This document shows, piece after piece, positions 45,970 to 53,180 of a stretch of DNA of 64,000 nucleotides (within the stretch, counting starts at the first letter, position 1; every line of letters begins with the position of its first letter). The position numbers and the translations under genes are program-made. The DNA is from a virus. The notes under the pieces are model-generated. The model was not told where the DNA came from, did not search any database, and was given only the letters and a program-made list of their open reading frames with translations. Where the stretch lies: the IMG/VR virus record IMGVR_UViG_3300025362_000004, positions 1-64,000 of that record; one strand, given 5' to 3'.

Positions 45970-46215
45970 ATGGCTAAAGGTAAATTGACTGAAGGAACTG
46001 CGAACGCGTTAGAGGCATTAAAGGGCTTAGGCGGAAAAGCAACTTTCGCAGATGTTAAAGCAACTGGTGCTAAAGTAGGTACTTCTAACTTCACTGCATT
46101 GGTAAATGCTGGGTTAGTAACTGCTGAAAAAGTAACCAAAGTTAAGACTGTTGAGTACGAAGTTAACGAGTACACAGTAGTTGAAGTTGAAGCAACTGAA
46201 GAAGTTGCTGAGTAA
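45970..46215 (+). CDS. Winged-helix-like protein (81 aa)
   Basis: MAKGKLTEGTANALEALKGL, GKATFADVKATGAKVGTSNFTALVNAGLVTAEKV then a Val/Glu-rich wing. Same plan as 37521-37781. ATG after AAAGGAGAA; a GGTAGG/CCTACC hairpin lies just before the ribosome site. Codons here (GCT, GTA, ACT) look optimised, suggesting high expression. Likely a small DNA-binding protein. Confidence 0.65.
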   Translation: MAKGKLTEGTANALEALKGLGGKATFADVKATGAKVGTSNFTALVNAGLVTAEKVTKVKTVEYEVNEYTVVEVEATEEVAE

Positions 46216-46238
46216 TACCCCACCTGAATAAATAGAGT

Positions 46239-46258
46239 TGGGGAGTGCCGAACTCCCC
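46239..46258 (+). terminator. GC-rich hairpin before tRNA
   Basis: GGGGAGT/ACTCCCC stem without T-run, between the winged-helix gene and tRNA-Glu; possibly a processing site. Confidence 0.5.
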
Positions 46259-46265
46259 GTTACAT

Positions 46266-46342
46266 GCTCCCATAGACAAAACGGTAAAGTCACTAGGCTT
46301 TCAACCTAGAATTTGCGGGTTCAAACCCCGTTGGGAACACCA
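46266..46342 (+). tRNA. tRNA-Glu(UUC)
   Basis: Anticodon stem CTAGG/CCTAG with loop CTTTCAA (anticodon TTC), T arm with TTCAAAC loop, encoded CCA. The acceptor stem GCTCCCA/TGGGAAC has one C-A mismatch. Confidence 0.85.
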
Positions 46343-46485
46343 AATGGCCAATATGCGAATGGTCGCAACCAATTCGCCGCAGGGCTAAACCCTGCTAGGT
46401 CTCCAAAACGAGCGAAAGTCGTCCAGCCAAGGGCGTAACTCTTCTTGAGCTTCTCTAGAGTATAAAGAAAGAAAGGCTCACCCAT
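46343..46485 (+). other. Structured spacer between tRNA-Glu and tmRNA-like RNA
   Basis: No ORF. A GCGAAT..GGT/ACC.ATTCGC arm, a GCAGGG/CCCTGC arm and an encoded CCA-like end (TCTCCA) look tRNA-derived but no cloverleaf can be drawn. Possibly a degenerate tRNA or part of a larger processed transcript. Confidence 0.4.
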
Positions 46486-46567
46486 GGGGTTGTAAGGGTT
46501 CGACAGTATTGTAAACCAACAAACGGAGCAATGCTGGACAGGGGTTCAACTCCCCTCAATTCCACCA
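46486..46567 (+). ncRNA. Minimal tmRNA-like RNA: tRNA-like domain only
   Basis: The 5' part (GGGGTTGTAAGGGTTCGACAG) and 3' part (CTGGACAGGGGTTCAACTCC, then CCTCAATTCCACCA) match the ends of bacterial tmRNA. The acceptor GGGGTTG/CAATTCC has G3-U70, the AlaRS identity pair; the TTCGAC D-loop signature and T arm are present. Where tmRNA has ~250-300 nt with the tag reading frame, here a 7-bp AGTATTG/CAATGCT stem closes a loop of only 17 nt. It could be alanylated and bind SmpB but cannot encode a tag. Confidence 0.75.
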
Positions 46568-46584
46568 ATAACTGGAATATAGAT

Positions 46585-46613
46585 TTGACTTTATTAGTAA
46601 TCTATGATATAAT
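46585..46613 (+). promoter_or_regulatory. Promoter of large RNA A
   Basis: GGAATATAGATTTGACT, 17 bp, TATAAT, then TATAATATAAG: the palindrome-free consensus. Confidence 0.82.
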
Positions 46614-46619
46614 TATAAT

Positions 46620-47526
46620 ATAAGAAAAAGAAAAAAATAATTTTAGTCGCCTGAGCACTAACAGGTTCCATAATCTTAGGAATAATTAACCCGTATGAGT
46701 AGGAATAAAATATCAGCGATAGACCATTGGGAAAGATACGGATAGTTCGCGCCGTTCTAAAGACTAAATTATAATTTTCTCTATTGCACTGAGTGTTAGG
46801 TTCCCCCTAAGCCTAGCCCCGAGTGGAGCAGAGAAATACTGCATAGTCAGAGTAACGCCTGTATAAATCTCGCGTTTGAAAAAAGGGAATGGAGAGTAAC
46901 AGCCCTAGAAAAGACTTTCCGCGTTCGGGCTTGTGTTACTAATTTTATGGAGCCTTGCTACCCAGCAAAATCAAAAAAAATAGCGATAGGTTGTGAGCTT
47001 AATGAGGTTGAAAGAATACCAAACCAAACTCTCCTATATGTCGCATAGCTCAATTGGATAGAGCAACTTTAAATAAGAGACAGGGTTTGATTCCCCAAAC
47101 GGCACCGTGGCAGTAGATGGAGCTGACTGGATAAAACTACCGAGTGTGAGGACGCACTATAAACACAGTCACCTGACCAGTTTGAAATCTGGTGTATCAA
47201 AATTTATTGCGTGGTCTTAGGAAAGGCGCCCCAATAGGGGAGAAGTTGGTTCGATTCCATCCGCAACGGGGTAGCTCCCCATGTCCTGCAGGACTATAGT
47301 CTTTTAGTGTTTTATATACTCTTAATAAATCACTGTGTATGGGTTCCACCAGAAAACCTAGGCCTAAGAGTTCGGCCTTCAGAATTGAATCGGAGGAGCG
47401 GCAACCTCGGCGCAGAAAACCGCCCTTAATTTATAAGAATCTGCATTATCGTTTATATAAGACGACTGGGCGTCTATAAAAATTCCCTATACTTTAAAAG
47501 CTATCCTTTATTGGATAGCTTTTTTC
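46620..47526 (+). ncRNA. Large structured RNA A (~900 nt)
   Basis: From promoter to terminator there is no ORF of note. Many stems are visible, e.g. AGTAACAGCCC with GGGCTtgTGTTACT (~46890-46960), GTTAGG/CCTAAG, CCCC/GGGG. It contains tRNA-like pieces: a canonical D arm TAGCTCAATTGGATAGAGCA with TGTCG/CGGCA acceptor at ~47039-47104 but no proper anticodon arm; and an ACCAG-TTTGAAAT-CTGGT arm. Size, phage location beside tRNAs and embedded tRNA-like element are reminiscent of GOLLD-type RNAs; no alignment could be run. Confidence 0.6.
47496..47526 (+). terminator. Terminator of RNA A
   Basis: AAAGCTATCC/GGATAGCTTT then TTTT. Confidence 0.88.
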
Positions 47527-47661
47527 TATAACATTCCCTCCCAATAATGAATATTCATTTTTAATATTCAATAATAAAAATAAACAAAAATATGCCTCTA
47601 AAAGCGAAAATAAAAAATTTTCGTATTTAGCCACGCAAATTATCGATTATCGATAAACCAA

Positions 47662-48039
47662 TAAAAAAGAAGACAACACTTTGGTTTCCACACCATACAT
47701 GTTATCTTCTCTTTTGCCACTTTTCGCTGGCAACGCTGGATACGTATCTCGAGCTCGTTCATCCTAGTTAAACGTCGTTGGTAAACAAGTCTTGGGTTAG
47801 TCTCGACGGCATGATGTTTTCGCGCACATGCTTTACTACACCTCACATTTTATAGAGCTAGAGGTTTCCTACCGCTTTTATGGTACGTTTAAAGCTGGTT
47901 AAATTCCGTGTCCTTTACGAGACAAGTCGTCGCTACTTATTGAGCAATAGTCAAATCTCTTTTGCCGACTAAACAAGGCAGATTATTCCCTTTGTATAAA
48001 GAAAAATACTCAAGTAATTACTCTCTTTCTTTATCTTTA
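47662..48039 (-). ncRNA. Structured RNA C (~380 nt)
   Basis: Minus-strand promoter at 48046-48074, no ORF, and a strong terminator at 47662-47710 (AGAAGATAACA/TGTTGTCTTCT then T6). Internal sequence is richer in GC than the genome and has several dyads (CATGTGCGCGAAAACATCATG, CCAGCG...). Not recognised as RNase P, 6S or tmRNA. Confidence 0.55.
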
Positions 48040-48045
48040 TAACTA

Positions 48046-48074
48046 ATTATATCATAGATTAAGTAAAAAGTCAA
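48046..48074 (-). promoter_or_regulatory. Promoter of RNA C
   Basis: Minus strand AGATTTGACT, 17 bp, TATAAT then TAGTTATAAAGATAAAG. Confidence 0.8.
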
Positions 48075-48106
48075 ATCTAAAAAAATAAAATATTTTTGTG
48101 GCTCTA

Positions 48107-48229
48107 TTATCGACTATCGATAGTGCTATGACTAACTAAAAATTCATCGATATTATAATGATAGGTTAATTTTTCTCTATATTCTGGCTTCCCTAAAGCA
48201 ACAAAATCGCAATCCCGAACTCCAACCAC
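48107..48229 (-). CDS. Possible 40-aa ORF, GTG start
   Basis: VVGVRDCDFVALGKPEYREK... YNIDEFLVSHSTIDSR. GTG start with GAGAGGA 13-14 nt upstream, too far to be convincing; a TGA immediately precedes it in frame, so it could be the tail of a longer ORF if TGA were Trp. The rest of 48230-48330 shows only a CGTATCGCCGCATC element. Confidence 0.3.
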   Translation of the reverse strand: MVGVRDCDFVALGKPEYREKLTYHYNIDEFLVSHSTIDSR

Positions 48230-48330
48230 AATTCACAATTTCCTCTCTCTGAGGGTAATTGATGCGGCGATACGGTCAATCGTTTCTATTACTCCTGAAT
48301 AACAACTCACCTAGTCTCTTAAGTCTGAGT

Positions 48331-48480
48331 TTACTTACTCTCAAGTGCTTTCTTAATGCGTTTAAATTCCTCTGTATTCCTTATCCATTCCCAGCTATCC
48401 TTACCAGTATCCACATTTAACAAACTTATTACTCCTTCACCAAGCCACTCTAAATCATTCAGTAATCTGTTATTTTCCAT
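48331..48480 (-). CDS. Hypothetical protein (49 aa)
   Basis: MENNRLLNDLEWLGEGVISL...DSWEWIRNTEEFKRIKKALE, three TGG Trp, TAA. Overlaps the end of the preceding gene by 11 nt. No motif. Confidence 0.55.
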   Translation of the reverse strand: MENNRLLNDLEWLGEGVISLLNVDTGKDSWEWIRNTEEFKRIKKALESK

Positions 48481-48757
48481 CATTTTTCTCCAACTCGTTT
48501 ACTTTCTCTTCGAATACTTCAATCACAAAACATATCGCAAGGTTAAATATATCAGTTGCAACGTTTTCTAGATTATCTTGAACCATAATAATACGCTCAA
48601 TTTGTTCCTTAGCTTCTTTGCATTCAGGAGAATCTATTCCCTTAAACATTGTCACAAGTTTATAATGTTCTATTGCTATTAATTTTGCTTCCTCTAATTC
48701 ATTTAATATAAGAATATAAGCTTTTGCTCGTTTTCTTTCAATTCTACTTTTTCCCAT
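48470..48757 (-). CDS. Helical protein (95 aa)
   Basis: MGKSRIERKRAKAYILILNE..., all-alpha, with ICFVIEVFEEKVNELEKNDG at the end. RBS GAAAGGAAA. Lies downstream of the structured leader D. Unknown function. Confidence 0.6.
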   Translation of the reverse strand: MGKSRIERKRAKAYILILNELEEAKLIAIEHYKLVTMFKGIDSPECKEAKEQIERIIMVQDNLENVATDIFNLAICFVIEVFEEKVNELEKNDGK

Positions 48758-48774
48758 TTATTTCAATTTCCTTT

Positions 48775-49190
48775 CGTTAATTTTTATAATGCTTCGTTTA
48801 CTTTTGCTATTTCGTATCTAAGTGGTTATGCTTCGCCAGAGCTATCCATAGTCAGAAAAAGTGCGCCCGAAGATTGATTTAGACACGCCCAAGGGAATGA
48901 GCTCGGAGAGCGATTTTCCTTGTCCCCCTTGGGGGGTTGGGGGCAACTAACCTAAGAGCCTCGGTGCGGCTACTTCAACTTAATATAGAGCGGGAGTGGA
49001 AATGAGATTACATACCCCACCCCTACCCCTCCCAAGGGAGGGGATTCAAGACGTCAGGCCTTCGGCCTTCGTCATATCAGGAGAATAAATAAATTTCGGC
49101 TTAATTCCTTTTATGATAGGTTTAGGTCGGTGAAACAAATTATATTAAGATATAGTCCTACGGACGTTATCGAAGACTTAGCAGTCTTCT
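48775..49190 (-). ncRNA. GC-rich structured leader or RNA D
   Basis: Transcribed from the minus promoter at 49197-49225. No ORF. Much higher GC than neighbours, with hairpins GAAGACTGCTAAGTCTTC, CCCCTCCC-TTGGGAGGGG, GAAGGCCGAAGGCC and CCCCAAGGGGG-like runs. Could be an independent RNA or a ~400-nt 5' leader of the 48757 gene; no terminator was found between them. Confidence 0.45.
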
Positions 49191-49196
49191 ATTAAT

Positions 49197-49225
49197 ATTA
49201 TAACATAATCTTAAAACTTTTACAA
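49197..49225 (-). promoter_or_regulatory. Promoter for RNA D / 48757 gene
   Basis: Minus strand TTGTAA, 17 bp ending TATGT, TATAAT. Confidence 0.7.
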
Positions 49226-49260
49226 ATTTGCCACTATTTTTTTCATATTTTTCTTGTAGG

Positions 49261-50148
49261 TCACTCTTTATCCTCAATAATCTCCCATAATTTTATATAA
49301 TTCCAAGTAATTTGTAACTCTTTTTCAATATCATTTAATTCAACGTTTTTAAAAGCCTTCGTTGTATCTATTACATCAAGTCTTTTTAGCATGGCAATAG
49401 AATTTAGCTTCGGATTATTAGTATATCTGATACCAATAGGATTGCCATTATACTTACCTGCGGTTTTACGCTCTCCACGAAGGAAACCATAAAAGTTACC
49501 ACTATCAACTTCTAACTCTTGTGCGGCTTTGTAGGCTGTAAGATAAGTTCCTATTATTTGTTTACTATTCATATTATATACTTCCACTCCATTAGTAAAT
49601 TCAAGAGTTTGCATACGCCTACTTAAATGATTTTCTATATTTACTTTACTAAAATCTTTAACGAAAGCGAAAGTAAAACCATTTGCAATAAAATGACCAT
49701 CTTTTCTATGACATATATTTGAAATACTCGTTGGGGCGATATCCAACTTTTTACCCATAGCTGTTACACTATCTTCTTGAGAAATTATTTCAAATGTCCA
49801 AGCGTGTATTTGGTATACAGGCTTAGAATTTTTCTTGCTCAAACCACCCATACTTCGACCACCATTTGCTATATTATAACCTTTTGGTATCTTAGTGTCA
49901 AAATTAGAAATATAAAATATTTCCTTATCATCTAATTCGCTGTTCGGAATGTCGCCTTCGACTTCCTCAATTTTAAACTTATCAAAGCCATATTTTACCA
50001 TTGCAGATAAGATTGCTGAGTTATGCGAAATACTAGCAGATTTATGCCCGTATTTATAATTATTCCAACGATTTCCAATTGCTTGAGTTGTAAGCCCAAT
50101 ATAAATCTTATCATTTACTGAATTTGTTATTTTGTATATAAAACCCAT
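49261..50148 (-). CDS. GIY-YIG homing endonuclease (295 aa)
   Basis: GIY-YIG domain at residues 1-90 (FIYKITNSVNDKIYIGLTTQ; NRWNNYKYGHK; FDKFKIEEVEGD; ELDDKEIFYISNFD). Then two NUMOD1-type DNA-binding repeats (KPVYQIHAWTFEIISQEDSV; VEVYNMNSKQIIGTYLTAYK). Stop is GAG-TGA; reading it as Trp adds nine residues. Free-standing homing nuclease with own promoter, probably mobile within phages. No intron is apparent. Confidence 0.88.
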   Translation of the reverse strand: MGFIYKITNSVNDKIYIGLTTQAIGNRWNNYKYGHKSASISHNSAILSAMVKYGFDKFKIEEVEGDIPNSELDDKEIFYISNFDTKIPKGYNIANGGRSMGGLSKKNSKPVYQIHAWTFEIISQEDSVTAMGKKLDIAPTSISNICHRKDGHFIANGFTFAFVKDFSKVNIENHLSRRMQTLEFTNGVEVYNMNSKQIIGTYLTAYKAAQELEVDSGNFYGFLRGERKTAGKYNGNPIGIRYTNNPKLNSIAMLKRLDVIDTTKAFKNVELNDIEKELQITWNYIKLWEIIEDKE

Positions 50149-50177
50149 TAAATCACCTCTTTTATCTTTATAATATA

Positions 50178-50206
50178 ATTATACCATAAAGTGCATTTAA
50201 TGTCAA
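50178..50206 (-). promoter_or_regulatory. Promoter of homing endonuclease
   Basis: Minus strand AATTTGACA, 17 bp, TATAAT then TATATTATAAAGATAAAAG. Confidence 0.82.
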
Positions 50207-50246
50207 ATTTAGAAAATTTTTAATGGAATAAATTTTAATCTATTCA

Positions 50247-50296
50247 GCCGCGAGCGGTGTAACCAGAGTATATATTTTTGATACACCGCGTGCGGC
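50247..50296. repeat. Inverted repeat GCCGCGAGCGGTGTA/TACACCGCGTGCGGC
   Basis: 15-bp arms with one mismatch and a 20-bp loop, between a gene end (50309) and the next promoter (50178). One arm, extended by GATTTAGGCTT, recurs at 51822-51845 and in altered form at 58034-58056. May act as terminator on either strand. Confidence 0.6.
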
Positions 50297-50308
50297 GATT
50301 TAGGCTTA

Positions 50309-50557
50309 TTAAGCGACCTTTATATCTTCTTCTCTACGAACAAAATATCCAGTTTTTAATCCAAAGGTAACAATCCCTTGATAGAAAGCAGTTAAATAAT
50401 TTAACATACCTAAATAACCACCACTTGCAATCACTTCTTTGTCTAACAATATTTGTAATTGAATTTCTGTGGTAAAATTAATTTCTATATCAATGTTTAC
50501 TTCTCGTATTTTGTTTATAATTCCGTTTATTTGATTAATTGCTTGTTGTAATTCCAT
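50309..50557 (-). CDS. Hypothetical protein (82 aa)
   Basis: MELQQAINQINGIINKIREV... SGGYLGMLNYLTAFYQGIVT, helical; ATG with AGGTCGCCGC upstream. Fourth gene of the 51.7-50.3 kb operon. Unknown. Confidence 0.6.
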   Translation of the reverse strand: MELQQAINQINGIINKIREVNIDIEINFTTEIQLQILLDKEVIASGGYLGMLNYLTAFYQGIVTFGLKTGYFVRREEDIKVA

Positions 50558-50565
50558 GCGGCGAC

Positions 50566-50739
50566 CTACCCTCTATAATACTTATCTATGACGATAAATA
50601 AATTCACTAAATTAACTCCAAATACCAAACCATAAAAAAATGCAGATATGGCAAAACCTGAAATTATAGCCGATATACCTAATGTTAAGGTGAAGATTAT
50701 AAGAAGAATAGTTATTTCTAATAATGCATATTTACTCAT
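50566..50739 (-). CDS. Small membrane protein (57 aa)
   Basis: MSKYALLEITILLIIFTLTL...FAISAFFYGLVFGVNLVNLF, two transmembrane segments. TAATG overlap with the gene before it. Possibly alters the host envelope. Confidence 0.6.
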   Translation of the reverse strand: MSKYALLEITILLIIFTLTLGISAIISGFAISAFFYGLVFGVNLVNLFIVIDKYYRG

Positions 50740-51023
50740 TATTCCACCAAACTAACTCTGATATAATCTACATCTTCATCATCAGATATTCTATCTATTA
50801 CATAATTGTCTTGAAAACCTAATTCATACAAGATAGTAGCCATACATTTTTCTTGTATAAGAACTTCAACTAAACTCCAAGTTCTTTCTTCAGAATCTTT
50901 TATCATACTAGCAACATATAAAGGATTATATATTTCATGCATTTTCTTTATAATGTCGGCTTCTGTTGCTTCAAAATCCTTTTCATAATAAATTCTTTTT
51001 GAATATTCTACTTTAAATTTCAT
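50739..51023 (-). CDS. Hypothetical protein (94 aa)
   Basis: Start ATG 51023 has GGAGGAATGC upstream; an ATG 13 codons earlier lacks a site. MKFKVEYSKRIYYEKDFEAT... ISDDEDVDYIRVSLVE. Alpha/beta, acidic. Unknown. Confidence 0.6.
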   Translation of the reverse strand: MKFKVEYSKRIYYEKDFEATEADIIKKMHEIYNPLYVASMIKDSEERTWSLVEVLIQEKCMATILYELGFQDNYVIDRISDDEDVDYIRVSLVE

Positions 51024-51071
51024 TGCATTCCTCCAATATCTGTCTTGTTTTTCTATTTTCATAATTATCTC

Positions 51072-51437
51072 CTATAATCCCATTACTATTGAAATTAAAT
51101 CATTTCTAATATCTTCTGTTAAACCAATATTTTCACCCTTAATTGAGGCTATTATCAATTTTTTTACAAAATCATTCATTCTTGGTTCAATAGATTTTCT
51201 ACCATCTAAAAATTCTTGTATTTTATCTACTTCTTTATTCCAATTTTGGATAGCACGCTTAGGTGCTTTAATTTCTTTGTCTCTATCATAAATATCATCT
51301 GCAGATGCTTGTATTATTCCACATTTAGGACATTTATACATATAGTTTGTCTGGCCTGGATAGCCATGTCCATTACCTCTTCCCATATCTTTTGCTACTA
51401 ATTGCGGCTCTGCGCCACATATTGCACAATTTTTCAT
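51072..51437 (-). CDS. Lar-like zinc-ribbon protein (121 aa)
   Basis: CAICGAEPQLVAKDMGRGNG... YMYKCPKCGIIQASADDIYD...APKRAIQNWNKEV: two CxxC knuckles, the second followed ~30 residues later by AxxxWN, as in Lar (restriction alleviation) proteins and their phage relatives. ATG 51437 has GGAAGGAAAC upstream. The C-terminal ~45 residues are an added helical part. Lar modulates type I restriction in E. coli; here the role is inferred. Confidence 0.65.
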   Translation of the reverse strand: MKNCAICGAEPQLVAKDMGRGNGHGYPGQTNYMYKCPKCGIIQASADDIYDRDKEIKAPKRAIQNWNKEVDKIQEFLDGRKSIEPRMNDFVKKLIIASIKGENIGLTEDIRNDLISIVMGL

Positions 51438-51530
51438 AGTTTCCTTCCTTTTCTTTTCGTTATAATGAAAACACTGTTTCAAGTGTCCAAGATAAAACAT
51501 TCTCTGGAGTATATATTTTAAGTGTTAACA

Positions 51531-51713
51531 TTAGTATTCCCTCTGTAATTCCGATTTTAATTCTTTAATTTTTTGTTTAGTTTCAGCAATTCTGCGCTTA
51601 AGAAAAGATATTACTTCTACTTCTTTATAACAAGTAAAGAATAATCTATTTTTAAACATTTCTAAGTCTTGCTCTAATTCTTTAATTTTTCTTTTTTTAT
51701 TAAATTTATTCAT
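51531..51713 (-). CDS. Coiled-coil protein (60 aa)
   Basis: MNKFNKKRKIKELEQDLEMF...RIAETKQKIKELKSELQREY, heptad-like throughout, basic N-terminus. First gene after the promoter at 51748-51776. Confidence 0.6.
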   Translation of the reverse strand: MNKFNKKRKIKELEQDLEMFKNRLFFTCYKEVEVISFLKRRIAETKQKIKELKSELQREY

Positions 51714-51747
51714 TTTATTTCTCCATGTTCTTATATCTTATACTATA

Positions 51748-51776
51748 ATTATAACATAGACTATTAAAAAAATCAA
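51748..51776 (-). promoter_or_regulatory. Promoter, 51.7-50.3 kb operon
   Basis: Minus strand GGAATTTTAGATTTGATT, 17 bp, TATAAT. Confidence 0.82.
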
Positions 51777-51821
51777 ATCTAAAATTCCATTTCAGTAGAA
51801 AAGAAAAGATTTAATTCTTGA

Positions 51822-51845
51822 TACACCGCGTGCGGCGACTTAAGC
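51822..51845. repeat. ACACCG-GCGGCGAYTT element, copy 2
   Basis: TACACCGCGTGCGGCGACTT, same as one arm at 50282, placed between a gene end (51882) and the next promoter (51748). Confidence 0.55.
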
Positions 51846-51881
51846 CTAATTCATATATTTGGAATATCGTTACGCAATACT

Positions 51882-52145
51882 TTATATTCGATATTCCCAT
51901 GAGATTTTGTATCCTTGAACTCTACAAAAATCTACTTCGCTATAAACTGGCTTTACATAATAACCTTTATGAGTTAAAAAATCTCTTAAAGAAGGATGCA
52001 TTTGTCGATACTGTCCTGTTGTATAAATAATTTTATATTCACCTTTTTCAGCGGCTTTTATAATTCCATTCTCTATCTTTGTAATCTGTTCATGTAATTC
52101 ATTATAGCAATCCGCTATCTCTAATGCTTCTTTTGCTCTAATCAT
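51882..52145 (-). CDS. Hypothetical protein (87 aa)
   Basis: ATG 52145 after GGAGAAAGAAA, overlapping the upstream stop by 8 nt. MIRAKEALEIADCYNELHEQ..., then SLRDFLTHKGYYVKPVYSEV and KISWEYRI. The C-terminal half is reminiscent of small phage proteins with a winged or alpha/beta fold, unassigned. Confidence 0.6.
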   Translation of the reverse strand: MIRAKEALEIADCYNELHEQITKIENGIIKAAEKGEYKIIYTTGQYRQMHPSLRDFLTHKGYYVKPVYSEVDFCRVQGYKISWEYRI

Positions 52146-52572
52146 TTTCTTTCTCCTCTTTTTCGTATGTTGCTCTTTCTTCATCAACCCATTTATGCCA
52201 ATGATTTCCACAGCACCATTCATCTAACATATAAATCGTTACACGTGCAGCCCAAGCATTCATTCCGATAATCATCCATTCTTCGAACGTAGGTTCTGTT
52301 TTCTTCATAGTTATAGTCGGTTCTTCTTTTTGTCTTTTCCAAAATCTTAACATTCTATACATTGTCCTATCCATACGTAAAAGACGCATAATCATTTCCC
52401 ACTCATTAGCTCTATCTATAACTTGTGAGATAATACTAAATAACGTGGAATCTGTTGGTTCTCCTTCGTATGTTCCATAATATTTTTTATAATGTTCTTT
52501 TGTTCTACCGTCTTTTAAAGCAAAAATCCAAAGAACATCTCTTTTGTCTAATTTGTTTATAGTTTCGTTCAT
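52138..52572 (-). CDS. Hypothetical protein (144 aa), Trp/Met-rich
   Basis: Chosen ATG 52572 follows AAGGAGAAAA; the ATG seven codons upstream overlaps the previous gene. MNETINKLDKRDVLWIFALK; FEEWMIIGMNAWAARVTIYM; LDEWCCGNHWHKWVDEERAT. Many TGG Trp. Unknown function. Confidence 0.6.
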   Translation of the reverse strand: MNETINKLDKRDVLWIFALKDGRTKEHYKKYYGTYEGEPTDSTLFSIISQVIDRANEWEMIMRLLRMDRTMYRMLRFWKRQKEEPTITMKKTEPTFEEWMIIGMNAWAARVTIYMLDEWCCGNHWHKWVDEERATYEKEEKEND

Positions 52573-52582
52573 TTTTTTCTCC

Positions 52583-52756
52583 TTATTTTTCATAATCTAT
52601 ATAGACTTTTATTGGTTTTGTTTTTGGTCTCGCCCTATGAGCCTTTTTAATTTCACAGATAGCCGCATAAAGTGCCCAAAAGAAATATATCCATACAAAT
52701 GCTGGGTGAATAATCACACCAAGTAAAATCGGCAAGGGATATAATATTCTCTTCAT
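52583..52756 (-). CDS. Small membrane protein (57 aa)
   Basis: MKRILYPLPILLGVIIHPAF then VWIYFFWALYAAIC and a basic tail KKAHRARPKTKPIK. One or two transmembrane segments. ATG at 52756; the preceding gene's TAA starts at 52757, so they abut. Confidence 0.6.
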   Translation of the reverse strand: MKRILYPLPILLGVIIHPAFVWIYFFWALYAAICEIKKAHRARPKTKPIKVYIDYEK

Positions 52757-53014
52757 TTAATACATCTCTTGAATAAAATAACTTATATCCTCAATCTTTG
52801 TAACTCCAGAGGTTCTATCTTCATAATTTGTATAGATTTCACTTTTTTCAAAATCCATTTCAAGATACAAATCGTAATCTTCATTTATTAAACATTCGAC
52901 TGCATTTTCAGCTTGTTCTTTAGTATCATATATAATATTGATACAGAACGGAAACGTTCTATCATCTATACAATCGCGTGTTCCGTATATTACAAATCCT
53001 TTACAGTTATCCAT
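52757..53014 (-). CDS. Hypothetical protein (85 aa)
   Basis: ATG 53014 after GAGGAGTGTT. MDNCKGFVIYGTRDCIDDRT...YDTKEQAENAVECLINEDYD: an alpha/beta protein with a C-terminal acidic strand. Unknown. Confidence 0.6.
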   Translation of the reverse strand: MDNCKGFVIYGTRDCIDDRTFPFCINIIYDTKEQAENAVECLINEDYDLYLEMDFEKSEIYTNYEDRTSGVTKIEDISYFIQEMY

Positions 53015-53015
53015 A

Positions 53016-53180
53016 TTAACACTCCTCACTTAAATCACTAAGGTCTAGTAATTCAACATTATCATTCATAGAATAGAAGTCTTGCAAAGCCCAAAGACAA
53101 ATCTCTGCATCTTCTAAATCGCTAAATTTTGCTATAATTTCATCATTCACGCAAACTAACTTATTAAAAGGTTTATTCAC
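53016..53180 (-). CDS. Hypothetical protein (54 aa), start uncertain
   Basis: GTG at 53180 with GGTGG upstream gives NKPFNKLVCVNDEIIAKFSD-LEDAEICLWALQDF; the frame stays open to an ATG at 53249 without a good ribosome site. TAA before the next gene's ribosome site. Unknown function. Confidence 0.5.
   Translation of the reverse strand: MNKPFNKLVCVNDEIIAKFSDLEDAEICLWALQDFYSMNDNVELLDLSDLSEEC

Larger units (their letters stand above)
47640..48123. repeat. 17-bp direct repeats flanking RNA C
   Basis: TTATCGATTATCGATAA (47640-47656) and TTATCGACTATCGATAG (48107-48123), two mismatches, both internally palindromic, bracket the RNA gene on the minus strand. A third, more divergent copy is near 45665. 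Confidence 0.6.

Noticed and set aside
45888-46223. 111-aa Ser/Thr/Val-rich ORF
   Set aside because: Antisense shadow of the winged-helix gene at 45970.
46343-46420. Second tRNA after tRNA-Glu
   Set aside because: It has a T-arm-like stem and CCA-like end but neither D arm nor matching acceptor strand.
47039-47106. Functional tRNA inside RNA A
   Set aside because: Acceptor and D arm look right but no 5-bp anticodon stem with a U33 loop can be drawn; treated as a tRNA-like element.
47640-47846. 68-aa ORF on the minus strand
   Set aside because: Lies inside the RNA C transcript including its terminator stem, no good ribosome site, unlikely composition.
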